This document shows, in pieces, positions 18,683-27,491 of a stretch of DNA of 64,000 nucleotides; positions within the stretch are counted from its first letter, which is position 1; each line of letters begins with the position of its first letter. The position numbers and the translations under genes were made by a program. A model generated the notes under the pieces. That model ran no database searches, was not told the origin of the DNA, and saw only the letters and a list, made by a program, of their open reading frames with translations. The stretch spans positions 1 to 64,000 of the forward strand of contig CANJCO010000025.1 of NCBI GenBank assembly GCA_947473045.1, in the 5' to 3' direction. This stretch comes from Myxococcales bacterium. Its GTDB lineage: Bacteria; Myxococcota_A; Polyangia; Polyangiales; Polyangiaceae.

Positions 18683-21327
18683 CACTTCACCGCCTTGGTG
18701 CGCGCGTCTCGCCGCGAGCTGCGTCGACGCCACCCGAAGGCCGCGATGCCTGCAAGGGACGGAACGGCAAACAGCCAGCCTGTGTTGGTGTCGCCGCGAG
18801 GAACCGAGCATCCGCAGCCACCGCCGCTGGCCCCCGAAGTCGGGTCGGGACGGCCTCGCACCAGGGGCAACTGCTCGCTGGTCACGTTGCCTTCTTCGTC
18901 CTTCACTTCGACGGCGACCGACGATGCGGAGCCGAGCTGCGCGTGCGTCAGCGTGGCCACAGGCGCCCACTGTGACCACGCTCCCGCGTCGCCGCTGCCA
19001 TCGGTGGTGCGGTGCCGGGCGACGAGCGCGCCGCTCTGGCTCACGATATCCCATGCGCGCACTTCGACGTCGTCTCCGACCGGGGCGAGCTGCATTACGG
19101 GGGCCAGCACGTCGATCGCAAACGGCACATCCGCCGGCTGCGTCGACTCGCTGGCGGGCACGCCGACTTCACGCGCGAACACGTGGAGCAGGTGTTTCCC
19201 CTGCAAGAAGAGGGCATCGTTTTGAATGGTGACGTCGCGTCCCTCGGCCCAGGCGCTGCGCGTGCCCTGGTCGATGACGTAGGAGTACTCAACGCGGTGC
19301 GCGCCGTTGTCGAGCGCTGATGAGAGCATCACGTGCAGCGCCGGTAGCTTCGTGCGATCGGCTGTGGCGAGCCCCATGGCCTCGGCGTGAACCGTTTTGC
19401 CGACGAGGCGGGCCTGAACGTCGGCCTGCACGACCGCGTTTCCGTTCGGCAGGGCGAGGTCGCCGAAGATGCCGAGGAAGTCGTCTTTGTCTTTCGTCAG
19501 CTTTCGGATGCCGCCGTCGGGGATCGTCAGCGCGATGCCGAACTTGCTGAGCTGGGCGCTCAGGTCGATCGGCTTGATCGCGCCGAGAAACTGACCGGCG
19601 ATCCCGCCCAGCAGCGAAGCGAGCGACCCGGCGATGAGGTCGGGGTTGTCGGTGAGAAGGTCGTTGTTCGTGACCTTCGCGCCAGGCGCGATGTTGATGC
19701 CGCCGAGCACGGGCAGCAGGCCGCCCGCGGGGTTGGTCTTCGGGTCGATCGCCGTCGTGATGTTGATGGGGATCGAGATGTCGCCGGTGAACGTGAAGGC
19801 TCGAACGAAGCGGTCGAGGTTCCACACGTAAAAGTCGATCGCGAAGCTCTTGAGCGTGATGGTGAGAAGCGGATCGGTCTTGATGTCCTTGCCCGAGCCG
19901 AGCGTCACGATGGGCGCCTGCTGAGGGCGCGTCACGATCGCGACGGGCGCCGCTTTCTGCTCGAAGGTCAGCGTCTTCATGCCGGGGATGAGCACGCTGA
20001 GCAGCCCGCTCTGAAGCTGCGCAAACTGCTCGGTAGAGACGCCGAGGCAGAGCAGGCCGCTGTTATAAATGCCGCCAAATGCGTAGTTCAGGAATCGGCC
20101 CGACAGCGCAATGCCGAGGTCGGGGCCCTTGTCGCCCTGCGCCCACGGCGTGATGCTGTTCGAAGCGAGCTCGTCGGGAATCGGAATTCCCTGAGGGATC
20201 GGATTCGCGAAGATCGGCACGCAGTTGCTCTGCGGCATGGGCAGCGCGCCGCCCATCATACCCAGCGTCAGCCCGTTGGCCGTGTGGCCCTGTCCGTCGG
20301 GGCTCGCGGTCTGCGCGGGCGCCGTCGTCGGAAGCATGTTTCCGCCCGAAGCGAGCATGAAGTCGAGGCCGCCGGAAGTGCCCGGCGAGATGCTCGCGAG
20401 CGCGCCCGACAAATCGAGATGACCGTCGGTTCCGAGCTGAATCGGAACGCACTTCGAAGGGTCGCTCTTGTAGACGCACTTCGAATTTCCGCCGTCGGGC
20501 TGCGTGCCCGTGGGGCAGGGCGGGTTGCTGGTCGGGTCGGGCTTGGTGCACAGCTGGCTCTCGAGCGTCGACTTGAGCGTGCTGCCCAGTTGCCCGTTGA
20601 GCTGGTTTACGATCGTGCCCTTGACCGCCGACAGAACTGTGGCAGTGAACCCGCCGCAGATGGCGACGTAATTCTTGTCGAGATTTGCGTTGATGACCGC
20701 GTTGGCCGTGTCGACCTTGGTGTAGCCGTCGCGCGGCGCGATCGTCTCCGAAATGAGCGGCAGATATACGTCGACCGGCACGTCGGCGTACGTCATCTTC
20801 GGCGTTCCTCCGTTGCAGCCGCCGTTGCCGACGCCTACCTTCGCGCTGCCGAGCCACCCGAGATCGATCGGAAGACTGTCGACCTTGACGGGGATTGTGC
20901 CGCTGATGCGAATCGCCGGCTCGTTTTTGACGTTGCTGTAGTTCGCCGAGTCGAGGTGGAGCTTCGCGCCCGCGATGTTGATATCCGCGACGCACTCGCC
21001 GGCCGCTGGCTTGTCGCAGACCGTCAGCGTCGTGATGGTGATGCTCTGCGAGATCTTCGGAATGGCGAAGTTGATGACGCCCTTGTTGGCGCCGCCGAGC
21101 ACGCTTCCTGCGATCGACCCGAGGTTGTCGCCGAGAAAATCGAGTCCGTGCCGCGTGAGGCGCGCGCCCGCCGCGTTTTGCACGACCGATCCCTTCGGAA
21201 ATCCCCCTGGGAGCGGCGTCGCGCCGCAGCCCGCGCAGCCACTCGAGCACCCGCCACCGCCGCTACACGCAGCGACGATCAAGAACAAGCAGACGACAGA
21301 GAGCCTGCGCCACCAAAGTTGAAGCAT
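18682..21327 (-). CDS. Large surface lipoprotein with MYXO-CTERM-type tail
   Basis: 881 aa from MLQLWWRRLS, preceded by GGAGGAC. The N-terminal signal ends in a lipobox at Cys21 (IVAAC) followed by GGGGCSSGCAGCG. The middle has long amphipathic beta-rich segments (LHLDSANYSNV, PVDVYLPLISETIAP) that recall lipid-binding tubular (BPI-like) folds; this is a guess. The C-terminus has GGGCGCSVPRG, a hydrophobic helix and an Arg-rich tail, the layout of MYXO-CTERM sorting signals. It therefore has two possible anchoring signals. It is followed directly by the propeller lipoprotein gene. Confidence 0.7.
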   Translation of the reverse strand: MLQLWWRRLSVVCLFLIVAACSGGGGCSSGCAGCGATPLPGGFPKGSVVQNAAGARLTRHGLDFLGDNLGSIAGSVLGGANKGVINFAIPKISQSITITTLTVCDKPAAGECVADINIAGAKLHLDSANYSNVKNEPAIRISGTIPVKVDSLPIDLGWLGSAKVGVGNGGCNGGTPKMTYADVPVDVYLPLISETIAPRDGYTKVDTANAVINANLDKNYVAICGGFTATVLSAVKGTIVNQLNGQLGSTLKSTLESQLCTKPDPTSNPPCPTGTQPDGGNSKCVYKSDPSKCVPIQLGTDGHLDLSGALASISPGTSGGLDFMLASGGNMLPTTAPAQTASPDGQGHTANGLTLGMMGGALPMPQSNCVPIFANPIPQGIPIPDELASNSITPWAQGDKGPDLGIALSGRFLNYAFGGIYNSGLLCLGVSTEQFAQLQSGLLSVLIPGMKTLTFEQKAAPVAIVTRPQQAPIVTLGSGKDIKTDPLLTITLKSFAIDFYVWNLDRFVRAFTFTGDISIPINITTAIDPKTNPAGGLLPVLGGINIAPGAKVTNNDLLTDNPDLIAGSLASLLGGIAGQFLGAIKPIDLSAQLSKFGIALTIPDGGIRKLTKDKDDFLGIFGDLALPNGNAVVQADVQARLVGKTVHAEAMGLATADRTKLPALHVMLSSALDNGAHRVEYSYVIDQGTRSAWAEGRDVTIQNDALFLQGKHLLHVFAREVGVPASESTQPADVPFAIDVLAPVMQLAPVGDDVEVRAWDIVSQSGALVARHRTTDGSGDAGAWSQWAPVATLTHAQLGSASSVAVEVKDEEGNVTSEQLPLVRGRPDPTSGASGGGCGCSVPRGDTNTGWLFAVPSLAGIAAFGWRRRSSRRDARTKAVK

Positions 21328-21453
21328 GGAGTCCTCCAGAAAAGCCGATCGCGACGAGCAGGCTCGCGCGCGAGCCACCATCCAAACGGACACTGTACAC
21401 CAAATTACGCGGCGGGAAGGTCGGCGCGCGCAACGGCTACGCGCGGCGTCGAC

Positions 21454-22668
21454 TCAGTCTGTGGTGGCGTCGCTGCTACCGGCGTCGGAGGCACCTGCGT
21501 CGGCCTTGCCGCCGTCGCCCGGAGGCGCGGCGTCCGGGGTGCCGGAGTCGGAACCGGCGTCGGGCGCAGGCCCGCCCTTGCACGACGGGTCGCTGGAGCC
21601 GTCGTTAATTTTGACCGCAGAGGCCGCGAACGTGGCCGAAAGCCAGAAGCTGTCGAGGCAGTCTCCGGCTTTGCCGGTGGTCGAGCAGAAGTCGCCCTTT
21701 GCGGTGATTTTGCCGGCGCCGTCGCGGGGGCATTTGCCGTCCGCGGGCTTGGGCGAAACGCCTGCGAGCAAGATGCACATCGTCTCGCTCAGAATGTCGA
21801 CGTTCACGCGGTCGGCATCTTCGAGCGTGATGTAGCCGCCGATCGTGCCCGACGTATGCCAGCGCGAGCATTGGTCGGGGTCGGAATCGACGCAGTTTTT
21901 GCCCACGGCCGGAGCGTTGAACGAGCCGATGCAATTGCCGTCGGCCGAAATTTTCACGTCCTTGATGACCGCCTTGGTGATCGGCAGCACGACGACATTG
22001 TTGATGTCACCGGCGACGAAGATCGGCACGTTGACGCGGTCGTACGGCTGCGTGGAAAACTCCGTGTCGCTCGCGAAGTCGAGCTTTGCGAGGCTCGGCC
22101 CGACCGGCCCGACGCCTTTGACCGTCGAGTCGTAGAAGCAGTAGCCCTTGCCGAACGGATCCGTCGCGGGCGGTGCGCCGCCGGTCTTGAGCGTCTTGGC
22201 GGCCTTGTCGATTTGCATCAGCCAATTGAACGCGCCGTCTCCCGATTCGCCGCAACCTAGCTTCAGCGGCAAATTAATGCCCTTGTCGACGATGATCTTC
22301 TGAAGGTCGGTGAGCTTCGCGGGAGCCGTCGCGTACAGGCGCCGGATGCGCAGATCCCACTTCGCGCTCTTCGAATTGTCGGCCATCGGCAGGCACGTCG
22401 AGGTCGACCCGCACTCCGGCGCGATCTTGCACGTCGGGTCGATCGCCGCGGGGCAGCTGTTCGGGGTCGGATCGCAGTTGGCCGCCGGAAAATTCCCCGG
22501 CCCTCCCGCGTCGCACGAAATGGCGCTCTGCGGGCCCCCGCCCGTCGGCGGACGTTCGGGATCTGGAATGCACGCAGCCACGACGAGCGCGACGACGCCA
22601 AGGGCGGCCGCTCCGGACGCGACGCCGACCTGCCAACGAACTGACCTGCGATTCGACTCTGCGCCCAT
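21454..22668 (-). CDS. Cys-rich lipoprotein of unknown function
   Basis: A 404-aa protein with an Arg-containing leader, hydrophobic segment and lipobox at Cys33 (VVAAC). It has 16 or more cysteines, probably in disulfides, and blocks such as KLTDLQKIIVDKGINLPLKLGCG and GYITLEDADRVNVDILSETMC. The last 50 residues are a low-complexity Asp/Gly/Ala/Ser tail. It lies 126 bp upstream of the MYXO-CTERM lipoprotein in the same direction, so the three lipoproteins may form one surface complex. No family recognised. Confidence 0.65.
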   Translation of the reverse strand: MGAESNRRSVRWQVGVASGAAALGVVALVVAACIPDPERPPTGGGPQSAISCDAGGPGNFPAANCDPTPNSCPAAIDPTCKIAPECGSTSTCLPMADNSKSAKWDLRIRRLYATAPAKLTDLQKIIVDKGINLPLKLGCGESGDGAFNWLMQIDKAAKTLKTGGAPPATDPFGKGYCFYDSTVKGVGPVGPSLAKLDFASDTEFSTQPYDRVNVPIFVAGDINNVVVLPITKAVIKDVKISADGNCIGSFNAPAVGKNCVDSDPDQCSRWHTSGTIGGYITLEDADRVNVDILSETMCILLAGVSPKPADGKCPRDGAGKITAKGDFCSTTGKAGDCLDSFWLSATFAASAVKINDGSSDPSCKGGPAPDAGSDSGTPDAAPPGDGGKADAGASDAGSSDATTD

Positions 22669-22704
22669 GATTTTGCCTCGACCCTTCTTGGTACCCTACA
22701 CGTT

Positions 22705-23643
22705 TCAGTGCGGCAGCGCGAGCGAGCCGCCGTAGTCGACCATCGCGCCGAACGCTTCGATGCGCACGCCGAGATCGCCTCTCGTCGCCTGAACGAGCCG
22801 CTCGGTGCCGATCCCCTCGACGCAGAACGAGGCCGCCGCGGACGCGTAAAACATCGCGCGGCGCACCGACGCGTGCGACACGTCGCCCGTCTTTGCGAGG
22901 TAGCCCACGAGCCCTCCGGCGAAGGTGTCGCCGGCGCCTGTGGGGTCGAGCACGCTTTCGAGCGGGAAGGCGGGGACGAAGAACACGCTGCCTTCTTCGA
23001 ACAGCAGTGCGCCGTGCTCGCCGCGCTTGATGATGAGGCGCCGGGGCCCGCGCTTGTGAATCTCGCGCGCCGCCTTGAGCAGGTTGTGTTCGCCGGAGAG
23101 CTGCCGGGCCTCTTCGTCGTTGATGACGAGCAGGTCGACCTTGGCGAGCACTTTACCGAGCAGCTCGGGCTCGCCAGAAATCCAGAAGTTCATCGTGTCA
23201 GAAATGACGAGCTTGGGGCGCTCGACCTGCTCGAGGACTTCGAGCTGCAGGGCAGGGTGAATGTTGCCGAGCAGCAGGATTTCGCTCGCGCGGTGGGCGG
23301 CGGGAATCTTGGGGCGGAAGTCTGCGAAGACATTCAGCTGGGTGTCGAGCGACTCGCGGCTCGCCAGATCGCTGGAGTATCGCCCGTGCCAGCGAAACGT
23401 CTTGCCGCTCGCGCGCTCGAGGCCGGTCGTGTCGACACCGTGCGCGCCAAGCATCGAGATGTGCGACTCGGCGAAGTCGGCGCCGACCACGCCGACGAGC
23501 CGAACGGGCGCCAGCAGCGACGCGGCGAGCGACGAATAGGTAGCGGCGCCGCCCAGGACGTCCTTGAACGAGCCGGAGGGCATTTCGAGGTCATCGAATG
23601 CGACCGAGCCGACGACGAGGACGCTGTTGGGTGTATGATGCAC
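22705..23643 (-). CDS. PfkB-family (ribokinase-like) kinase
   Basis: A 312-aa kinase. The N-terminus VLVVGSVAFDDLEMP and GGAATYSSLAASLL are the PfkB opening with the substrate-binding glycines. DPTGAGDTFAGG contains the catalytic base Asp239 and anion-hole glycines. It should phosphorylate a sugar or nucleoside using ATP. Position directly after mtnP (52-bp gap) suggests a role in nucleoside or methylthioadenosine salvage. MtnP already yields a phosphorylated ribose, so its substrate is not obvious; adenosine or another ribose derivative is possible. Confidence 0.8.
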   Translation of the reverse strand: MHHTPNSVLVVGSVAFDDLEMPSGSFKDVLGGAATYSSLAASLLAPVRLVGVVGADFAESHISMLGAHGVDTTGLERASGKTFRWHGRYSSDLASRESLDTQLNVFADFRPKIPAAHRASEILLLGNIHPALQLEVLEQVERPKLVISDTMNFWISGEPELLGKVLAKVDLLVINDEEARQLSGEHNLLKAAREIHKRGPRRLIIKRGEHGALLFEEGSVFFVPAFPLESVLDPTGAGDTFAGGLVGYLAKTGDVSHASVRRAMFYASAAASFCVEGIGTERLVQATRGDLGVRIEAFGAMVDYGGSLALPH

Positions 23644-23695
23644 GTGTTTGCTCCCGAAAATTGAGCTCCCAAAAGGAGCGCGGCGCAGGCTCTTA

Positions 23696-24574
23696 CTACA
23701 ACGGCATCAGCCAGGAGAGCCTCTTTCGCGCCTCCGCCGATGCAACGCCTTCGTGGGTCATCACGGCCCCGGCGAGCGCGCCGTACGCGCGGCTCGTCTC
23801 CGGCGCCGGCAGAAGGCCTGCCAGGCGGGCCACTGTTTGCTTCGCGGCGTTGACGTTCTTGTGCATCACGGCCACGATCGCTTCGACGGTGACCGCCTCT
23901 TCGGACACATGCCAGCAGTCGTAGTCGGTGGCGAGCGCGAGCGTCGCGAACGGCAATTCAGCTTCCCGCGCGAGCTTGGCTTCGGGCATAGAGGTCATGC
24001 CGATAGCCGAAACGTTCCATGAGCGGTAGACGAGGCTCTCGGCGCGGGTCGAAAATTGCGGGCCGTCGATGCACACGTAGGTGCCTCCGTCGTGCACGCC
24101 GCGTTCGCCTTTCGCGTGCACGGCGCGCGCGGCTGACGTCAGGGCGCTGGCGAGCTTGTCGCACACGGGGTCCGAGAAGCTGACGTGGGCGGCGATCTCG
24201 TCGAAGAACGTGGAGATTCGCCGACGCGTAAGGTCGATGTACTGGTCGATCACGACGAAATCGCCCGGCTCGATTTCCTCGCGCATCGAGCCGACCGCGC
24301 TCACGCTCAGCAGGTGGGTGGCGCCGCTCATCTTCAGCGCGGCCACGTTCGCGCGGTAGTTGATCGCGTGCGGCGGGACGCGATGTCCGCGCCCGTGACG
24401 GGGCAAAAACAGCATGCGCACGTCGCCTGCCTCCGTGGGGAGGTGGCCCTCGACAATCGCGTCGCTCGGCGCCCCGTAGGGCGTCTCGACGGCGAGTTGG
24501 CGCACGTCGCGAAGGCCGTCCATTTCGTAGAGGCCGCTGCCGCCAAGCACCGCCAGAGTGTATTGCCTACCCAT
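23696..24574 (-). CDS. mtnP: S-methyl-5'-thioadenosine phosphorylase
   Basis: A 292-aa enzyme that splits methylthioadenosine with phosphate into adenine and 5-methylthioribose-1-phosphate, recycling a by-product of polyamine and quorum-signal synthesis. Family motifs: AVLGGSGLYEM, LPRHGRGHRVPPHAINYRAN (phosphate and nucleoside contacts), YVCIDGPQFSTRAES and ATDYDCW. Other members of the same phosphorylase group act on inosine/guanosine, so broader specificity is possible. The reading frame is open much further upstream, but that part is gmk read out of frame. ATG 24574 lies inside the end of gmk, overlapping by 8 bp. Confidence 0.88.
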   Translation of the reverse strand: MGRQYTLAVLGGSGLYEMDGLRDVRQLAVETPYGAPSDAIVEGHLPTEAGDVRMLFLPRHGRGHRVPPHAINYRANVAALKMSGATHLLSVSAVGSMREEIEPGDFVVIDQYIDLTRRRISTFFDEIAAHVSFSDPVCDKLASALTSAARAVHAKGERGVHDGGTYVCIDGPQFSTRAESLVYRSWNVSAIGMTSMPEAKLAREAELPFATLALATDYDCWHVSEEAVTVEAIVAVMHKNVNAAKQTVARLAGLLPAPETSRAYGALAGAVMTHEGVASAEARKRLSWLMPL

Positions 24575-25211
24575 TCGGGGCCTGGACTTTCGGAACTTCG
24601 CCGCTGCGCAAGAGCGCTTCGGCCAGGTGCGCCTTGCGCACGCGCTTCGACCGCTCGGCGACCACGACCGCGCGCAGGGCATCGAAGGCTCGCTCGACGT
24701 CGTCGTTGACGATGACGAAGTCGAACAGCGCGTAGTGCTCGATCTCGCGCATCGCGACTTGAAACCTTCGTTGAACGATCTCCTCGCTCTCGCTCGCGCG
24801 TCCGCGAAGGCGCCGCAGCAGCTCGGGCATCGACGGGGGCAGGATGAACACGCCCGTGATTTCGGGCACCTTCGCGCGAATCTGGCGCGCTCCCTGGTAG
24901 TCGATGTCGAAGATGATGCCGCCGCAGTTCGGGTCGGCCTTCGCGCGGTCGATCTCGTCGACCGAGGTGCCGTAGAAATTGCCGTGGACTTCGGCCCACT
25001 CGATGAACGCGCCGCACTCGACGAGGCGCACAAACTCGGCCTTGTCGATGAAATGGTAGTCCCGGCCGTCGACTTCGGTGGCTCGGGGGGTGCGCGTCGT
25101 GTGCGAGACGCTGAAGCGCAGGTCCGGAAATGACTGCTGGAGCCGGCGCGTCAGCGTCGTTTTTCCAGCGCCGCTCGGCGACGACAGCACTAGCAGGACG
25201 AAGTCGGACAT
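24567..25211 (-). CDS. gmk: Guanylate kinase
   Basis: A 214-aa enzyme converting GMP to GDP with ATP. The P-loop SSPSGAGKTT is at 10-19. The GMP-binding segment RFSVSHTTRTPRATEVDG is complete, and YHFIDKAEF follows as in all bacterial enzymes. Length is normal. It is coupled to mtnP by an 8-bp overlap, forming a purine nucleotide/nucleoside unit. Confidence 0.95.
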   Translation of the reverse strand: MSDFVLLVLSSPSGAGKTTLTRRLQQSFPDLRFSVSHTTRTPRATEVDGRDYHFIDKAEFVRLVECGAFIEWAEVHGNFYGTSVDEIDRAKADPNCGGIIFDIDYQGARQIRAKVPEITGVFILPPSMPELLRRLRGRASESEEIVQRRFQVAMREIEHYALFDFVIVNDDVERAFDALRAVVVAERSKRVRKAHLAEALLRSGEVPKVQAPNG

Positions 25212-25279
25212 GATGCCCCTAGGCTAGCCAATGCTGCGTGCGCGCCGCCACACGAAAGTCGCGGGCGGGCGCGAACTCG

Positions 25280-25792
25280 TCAGGACAGGCCGCGCTTGCG
25301 CTTGATGACTTCGGACATGCGTCCGTACTCGACGTCCCAGTCGCGCGAGCCCTCTTTGACGTGCTTGAGCTGCGCCCGGATCTCCTTGTCGAGCTCGTCG
25401 TCCTGCATCATGAACTTCTTGAAAATGGGAGACATCTTGCGACGCAGCTCGACATCTTCGGCGAAGATCTCCTCGACGTTGTGCGAGTGGCCGAACATTG
25501 CCACGACCTGATCGAGCAGGTAATCGAGGGCGTCGTCACCCACCTTGATGCCCTTGCTGTCGGCGATTTGGGTGCGGACGCGCGAATAGTCGGTGGTGCC
25601 CCGGCCCGTGCGCTCGAGCAGCTCGCGGGTGCGCTCGTTGACCTCTTTTTCGGTCTCGAGGTAGCTCTTGAGCACGGCCTCAACGTCGGCGATCACTTCG
25701 CCGCTGCGCTCTGTTTCAATGTCGCCAGCGGCGATCAGGGTCCGGACTACTTCCTGTGCAATCGGCGCTACGCGGCCGGCAAATAGACGCAT
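25280..25792 (-). CDS. DUF507 family protein
   Basis: A 170-aa soluble, charged helical protein. Start at MRLFAGRVAPIAQ, which is how DUF507 proteins begin; the 12 extra upstream residues are discarded. EVVRTLIAAGDIET, the Glu-rich middle and the end DVEYGRMSEVIKRKRGLS support the family. Its function is unknown; members are widespread in deltaproteobacterial and related genomes. It is 68 bp upstream of gmk in the same direction. Confidence 0.8.
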   Translation of the reverse strand: MRLFAGRVAPIAQEVVRTLIAAGDIETERSGEVIADVEAVLKSYLETEKEVNERTRELLERTGRGTTDYSRVRTQIADSKGIKVGDDALDYLLDQVVAMFGHSHNVEEIFAEDVELRRKMSPIFKKFMMQDDELDKEIRAQLKHVKEGSRDWDVEYGRMSEVIKRKRGLS

Positions 25793-25863
25793 GCGCCGAC
25801 GGTAGCTCGCTTTGCACCCCGAGGTCACTGTTTTCGAGCGACTCGCGCGCCGATTGATTTGAT

Positions 25864-26916
25864 ATGGTCTCCGGCATGTTGGTTTGCCCGTGGTGCAACT
25901 TTGATCTCAGTGCGGCGCCGGCGGGCCGCCTTTGTACGCAGTGCGGACGCTCGCCCGGAGCGCACTCGAGCCACGCGGCCCCAGCGGGCGGCTCGCGCGA
26001 CCTGGATATCGACCTCGACTTTGGCGCGGCCGATGCTCCGGCGCCGGGCGCTCACGCGTCGCTCGACCTTACGCCGAGCTTCGATGGAGAGTTGCAGCTC
26101 GCAGCCCCTGCGCGCGCCGCGTCGGTTGCCGTCGCTCCGGCGGCGGCCGCGCCGCCGTCAGGTATCAGCGCGCTCGATGACGACGACGACTTCATGAACG
26201 CCGGCGCGGGCGGAAGCCTCTCCCTCGACCTCGACAGCGGGGCAGGCGCCGGATTGCCGACCGGCCTCTCAAGCGCGTCGCGGATTCAGGGCGCCGGAGC
26301 GGGGCCCGCCTCGGCGCGGGCAGAGGGCGAATCGGATGAAGCGCCGCCCTCCGTGTCGAGCGCGGTCGCCGCGCTTTCGGTTGGGTTGCCTGAAGAAATC
26401 GATCCGTTCGAGGCCCGCGCGCTGGCCGATTACGGATCGGCGCCTGACAACGCGCTGCTGTCGCCGATTTACGCGCTTCGTGTGGTGCGTCGCCGCGCCG
26501 ACCTTGGTCGTGCGCTGGCGATTCGCCGCGATCAGGCGGGCCTTTGCGCGGTGCGCGTCGAAGAGGCGCAGCTGGCATTTGCAGAGCGCGCGCGGCCCGT
26601 TGGTGAACGCGTCGGGGCGCGCACCCTCGAGCCTGTCGTCGCCGCCGAGGCCTTGTTGCGCACCCGCGACGGCGCGCTTGCACAGGAGATGGACGCCCAC
26701 CGCGCCGAGCTCGAAAAGGTCGACGCCAGCATCGCGACGGTCGAGTCTGAGCTTGCCGTCGCGCGCGCGGAGGAGCAGGTTGTCGCCGACGAGCTCGGTC
26801 GCGCGGTCGACCTCAAAGGCCGTGCTGAAGTTAAGTTGAAGCGAGCCGAGATCGAAATCCGAAATGCGATGCAGCTGATTGAGGCCAAAGAGTCCCAGCG
26901 CGGAGTTGCACCGTGA
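25864..26916 (+). CDS. Zinc-ribbon/coiled-coil protein of unknown function
   Basis: 350 aa. The N-terminus is a zinc ribbon (CPWCNF...CTQCG within the first 30 residues). A 150-residue Ala/Gly/Asp/Ser-rich disordered region follows, then from about 185 a long charged helix, probably coiled coil (SIATVESELAVARAEEQVV). No signal or membrane segment. ATG 25876 is an alternative start. The stop overlaps the GTG start of the next gene by four bases, so the two are made together. Confidence 0.65.
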   Translation: MVSGMLVCPWCNFDLSAAPAGRLCTQCGRSPGAHSSHAAPAGGSRDLDIDLDFGAADAPAPGAHASLDLTPSFDGELQLAAPARAASVAVAPAAAAPPSGISALDDDDDFMNAGAGGSLSLDLDSGAGAGLPTGLSSASRIQGAGAGPASARAEGESDEAPPSVSSAVAALSVGLPEEIDPFEARALADYGSAPDNALLSPIYALRVVRRRADLGRALAIRRDQAGLCAVRVEEAQLAFAERARPVGERVGARTLEPVVAAEALLRTRDGALAQEMDAHRAELEKVDASIATVESELAVARAEEQVVADELGRAVDLKGRAEVKLKRAEIEIRNAMQLIEAKESQRGVAP

Positions 26917-27491
26917 GCGACGATCTTCGCGCGCAAATCGACGCACGAAACGCCGAAAAGGCCGCGATCTCGGCAGACATCGCGCGGCAGGAGCGCGTCG
27001 TCGCCGAGATTCAGTCGCGGCTCGCCACCGCCCGCAGGCGCGTCGCCGACGTGCAGAACCGCGTCTCCGCGCTCAAGTCGCAGCGCGCGGAAATCGAGTC
27101 GCGATTCGCTCGCCGCGTGGGCACCCGCAGCGAGGGCGTCGAAGACGCGCGAAAGCAGCTGCGGTCCGCGCTGCTCGAGTTCGCCCGCGACGCCGCCGAT
27201 GACACGGGTAACTACGGCGGTGAGTTCACTTCCTGTCGCGAGGACGTCGCCCGCTCGCTCGTGGCGCAGCGAAAGGCGGCGCGCGAGGTGAAGTTGCACG
27301 AAGCCGCCGTCAACTCCGCTGACACGAAGAAGGTCGCGCTGGGGATCGGCCTCGCCGTCGGGGCAGCCGTGCTCCTCGTATTTTTCATCTGCTTCCCGTT
27401 CATTTATCGCTCGCTTTCATCGCCCGATGCGCCGGCGGCGGCGCCCGCAGCTTCGGCGGCGCCGTCGTCTACGATCCCGACGCGTCGGTAA
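26913..27491 (+). CDS. Coiled-coil protein with C-terminal membrane anchor
   Basis: 192 aa from GTG, overlapping the upstream stop (GTGA). Residues 1-65 are a strongly predicted coiled coil (AEKAAISADIARQER). A mixed segment with a single Cys follows. A single membrane helix (about 143-165, VALGIGLAVGAAVLLVFFI) and a short Ala/Pro/Ser tail complete it. It probably anchors the zinc-ribbon partner at the membrane through coiled-coil pairing. No family recognised. Confidence 0.65.
   Translation: MSDDLRAQIDARNAEKAAISADIARQERVVAEIQSRLATARRRVADVQNRVSALKSQRAEIESRFARRVGTRSEGVEDARKQLRSALLEFARDAADDTGNYGGEFTSCREDVARSLVAQRKAAREVKLHEAAVNSADTKKVALGIGLAVGAAVLLVFFICFPFIYRSLSSPDAPAAAPAASAAPSSTIPTRR

Noticed and set aside
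18683-19054. Upstream part of the frame leading into the propeller lipoprotein
   Set aside because: It lies inside the MYXO-CTERM lipoprotein gene in another frame; the signal peptide begins at 18682.
19387-22260. 957-residue plus-strand open frame
   Set aside because: It runs antisense to two well-supported lipoprotein genes, is Arg-rich without any motif or signal, and is a typical GC-rich shadow frame.
24575-25033. N-terminal extension of mtnP
   Set aside because: The frame stays open but overlaps gmk in another frame and has no phosphorylase similarity; ATG 24574 starts with the normal family N-terminus.
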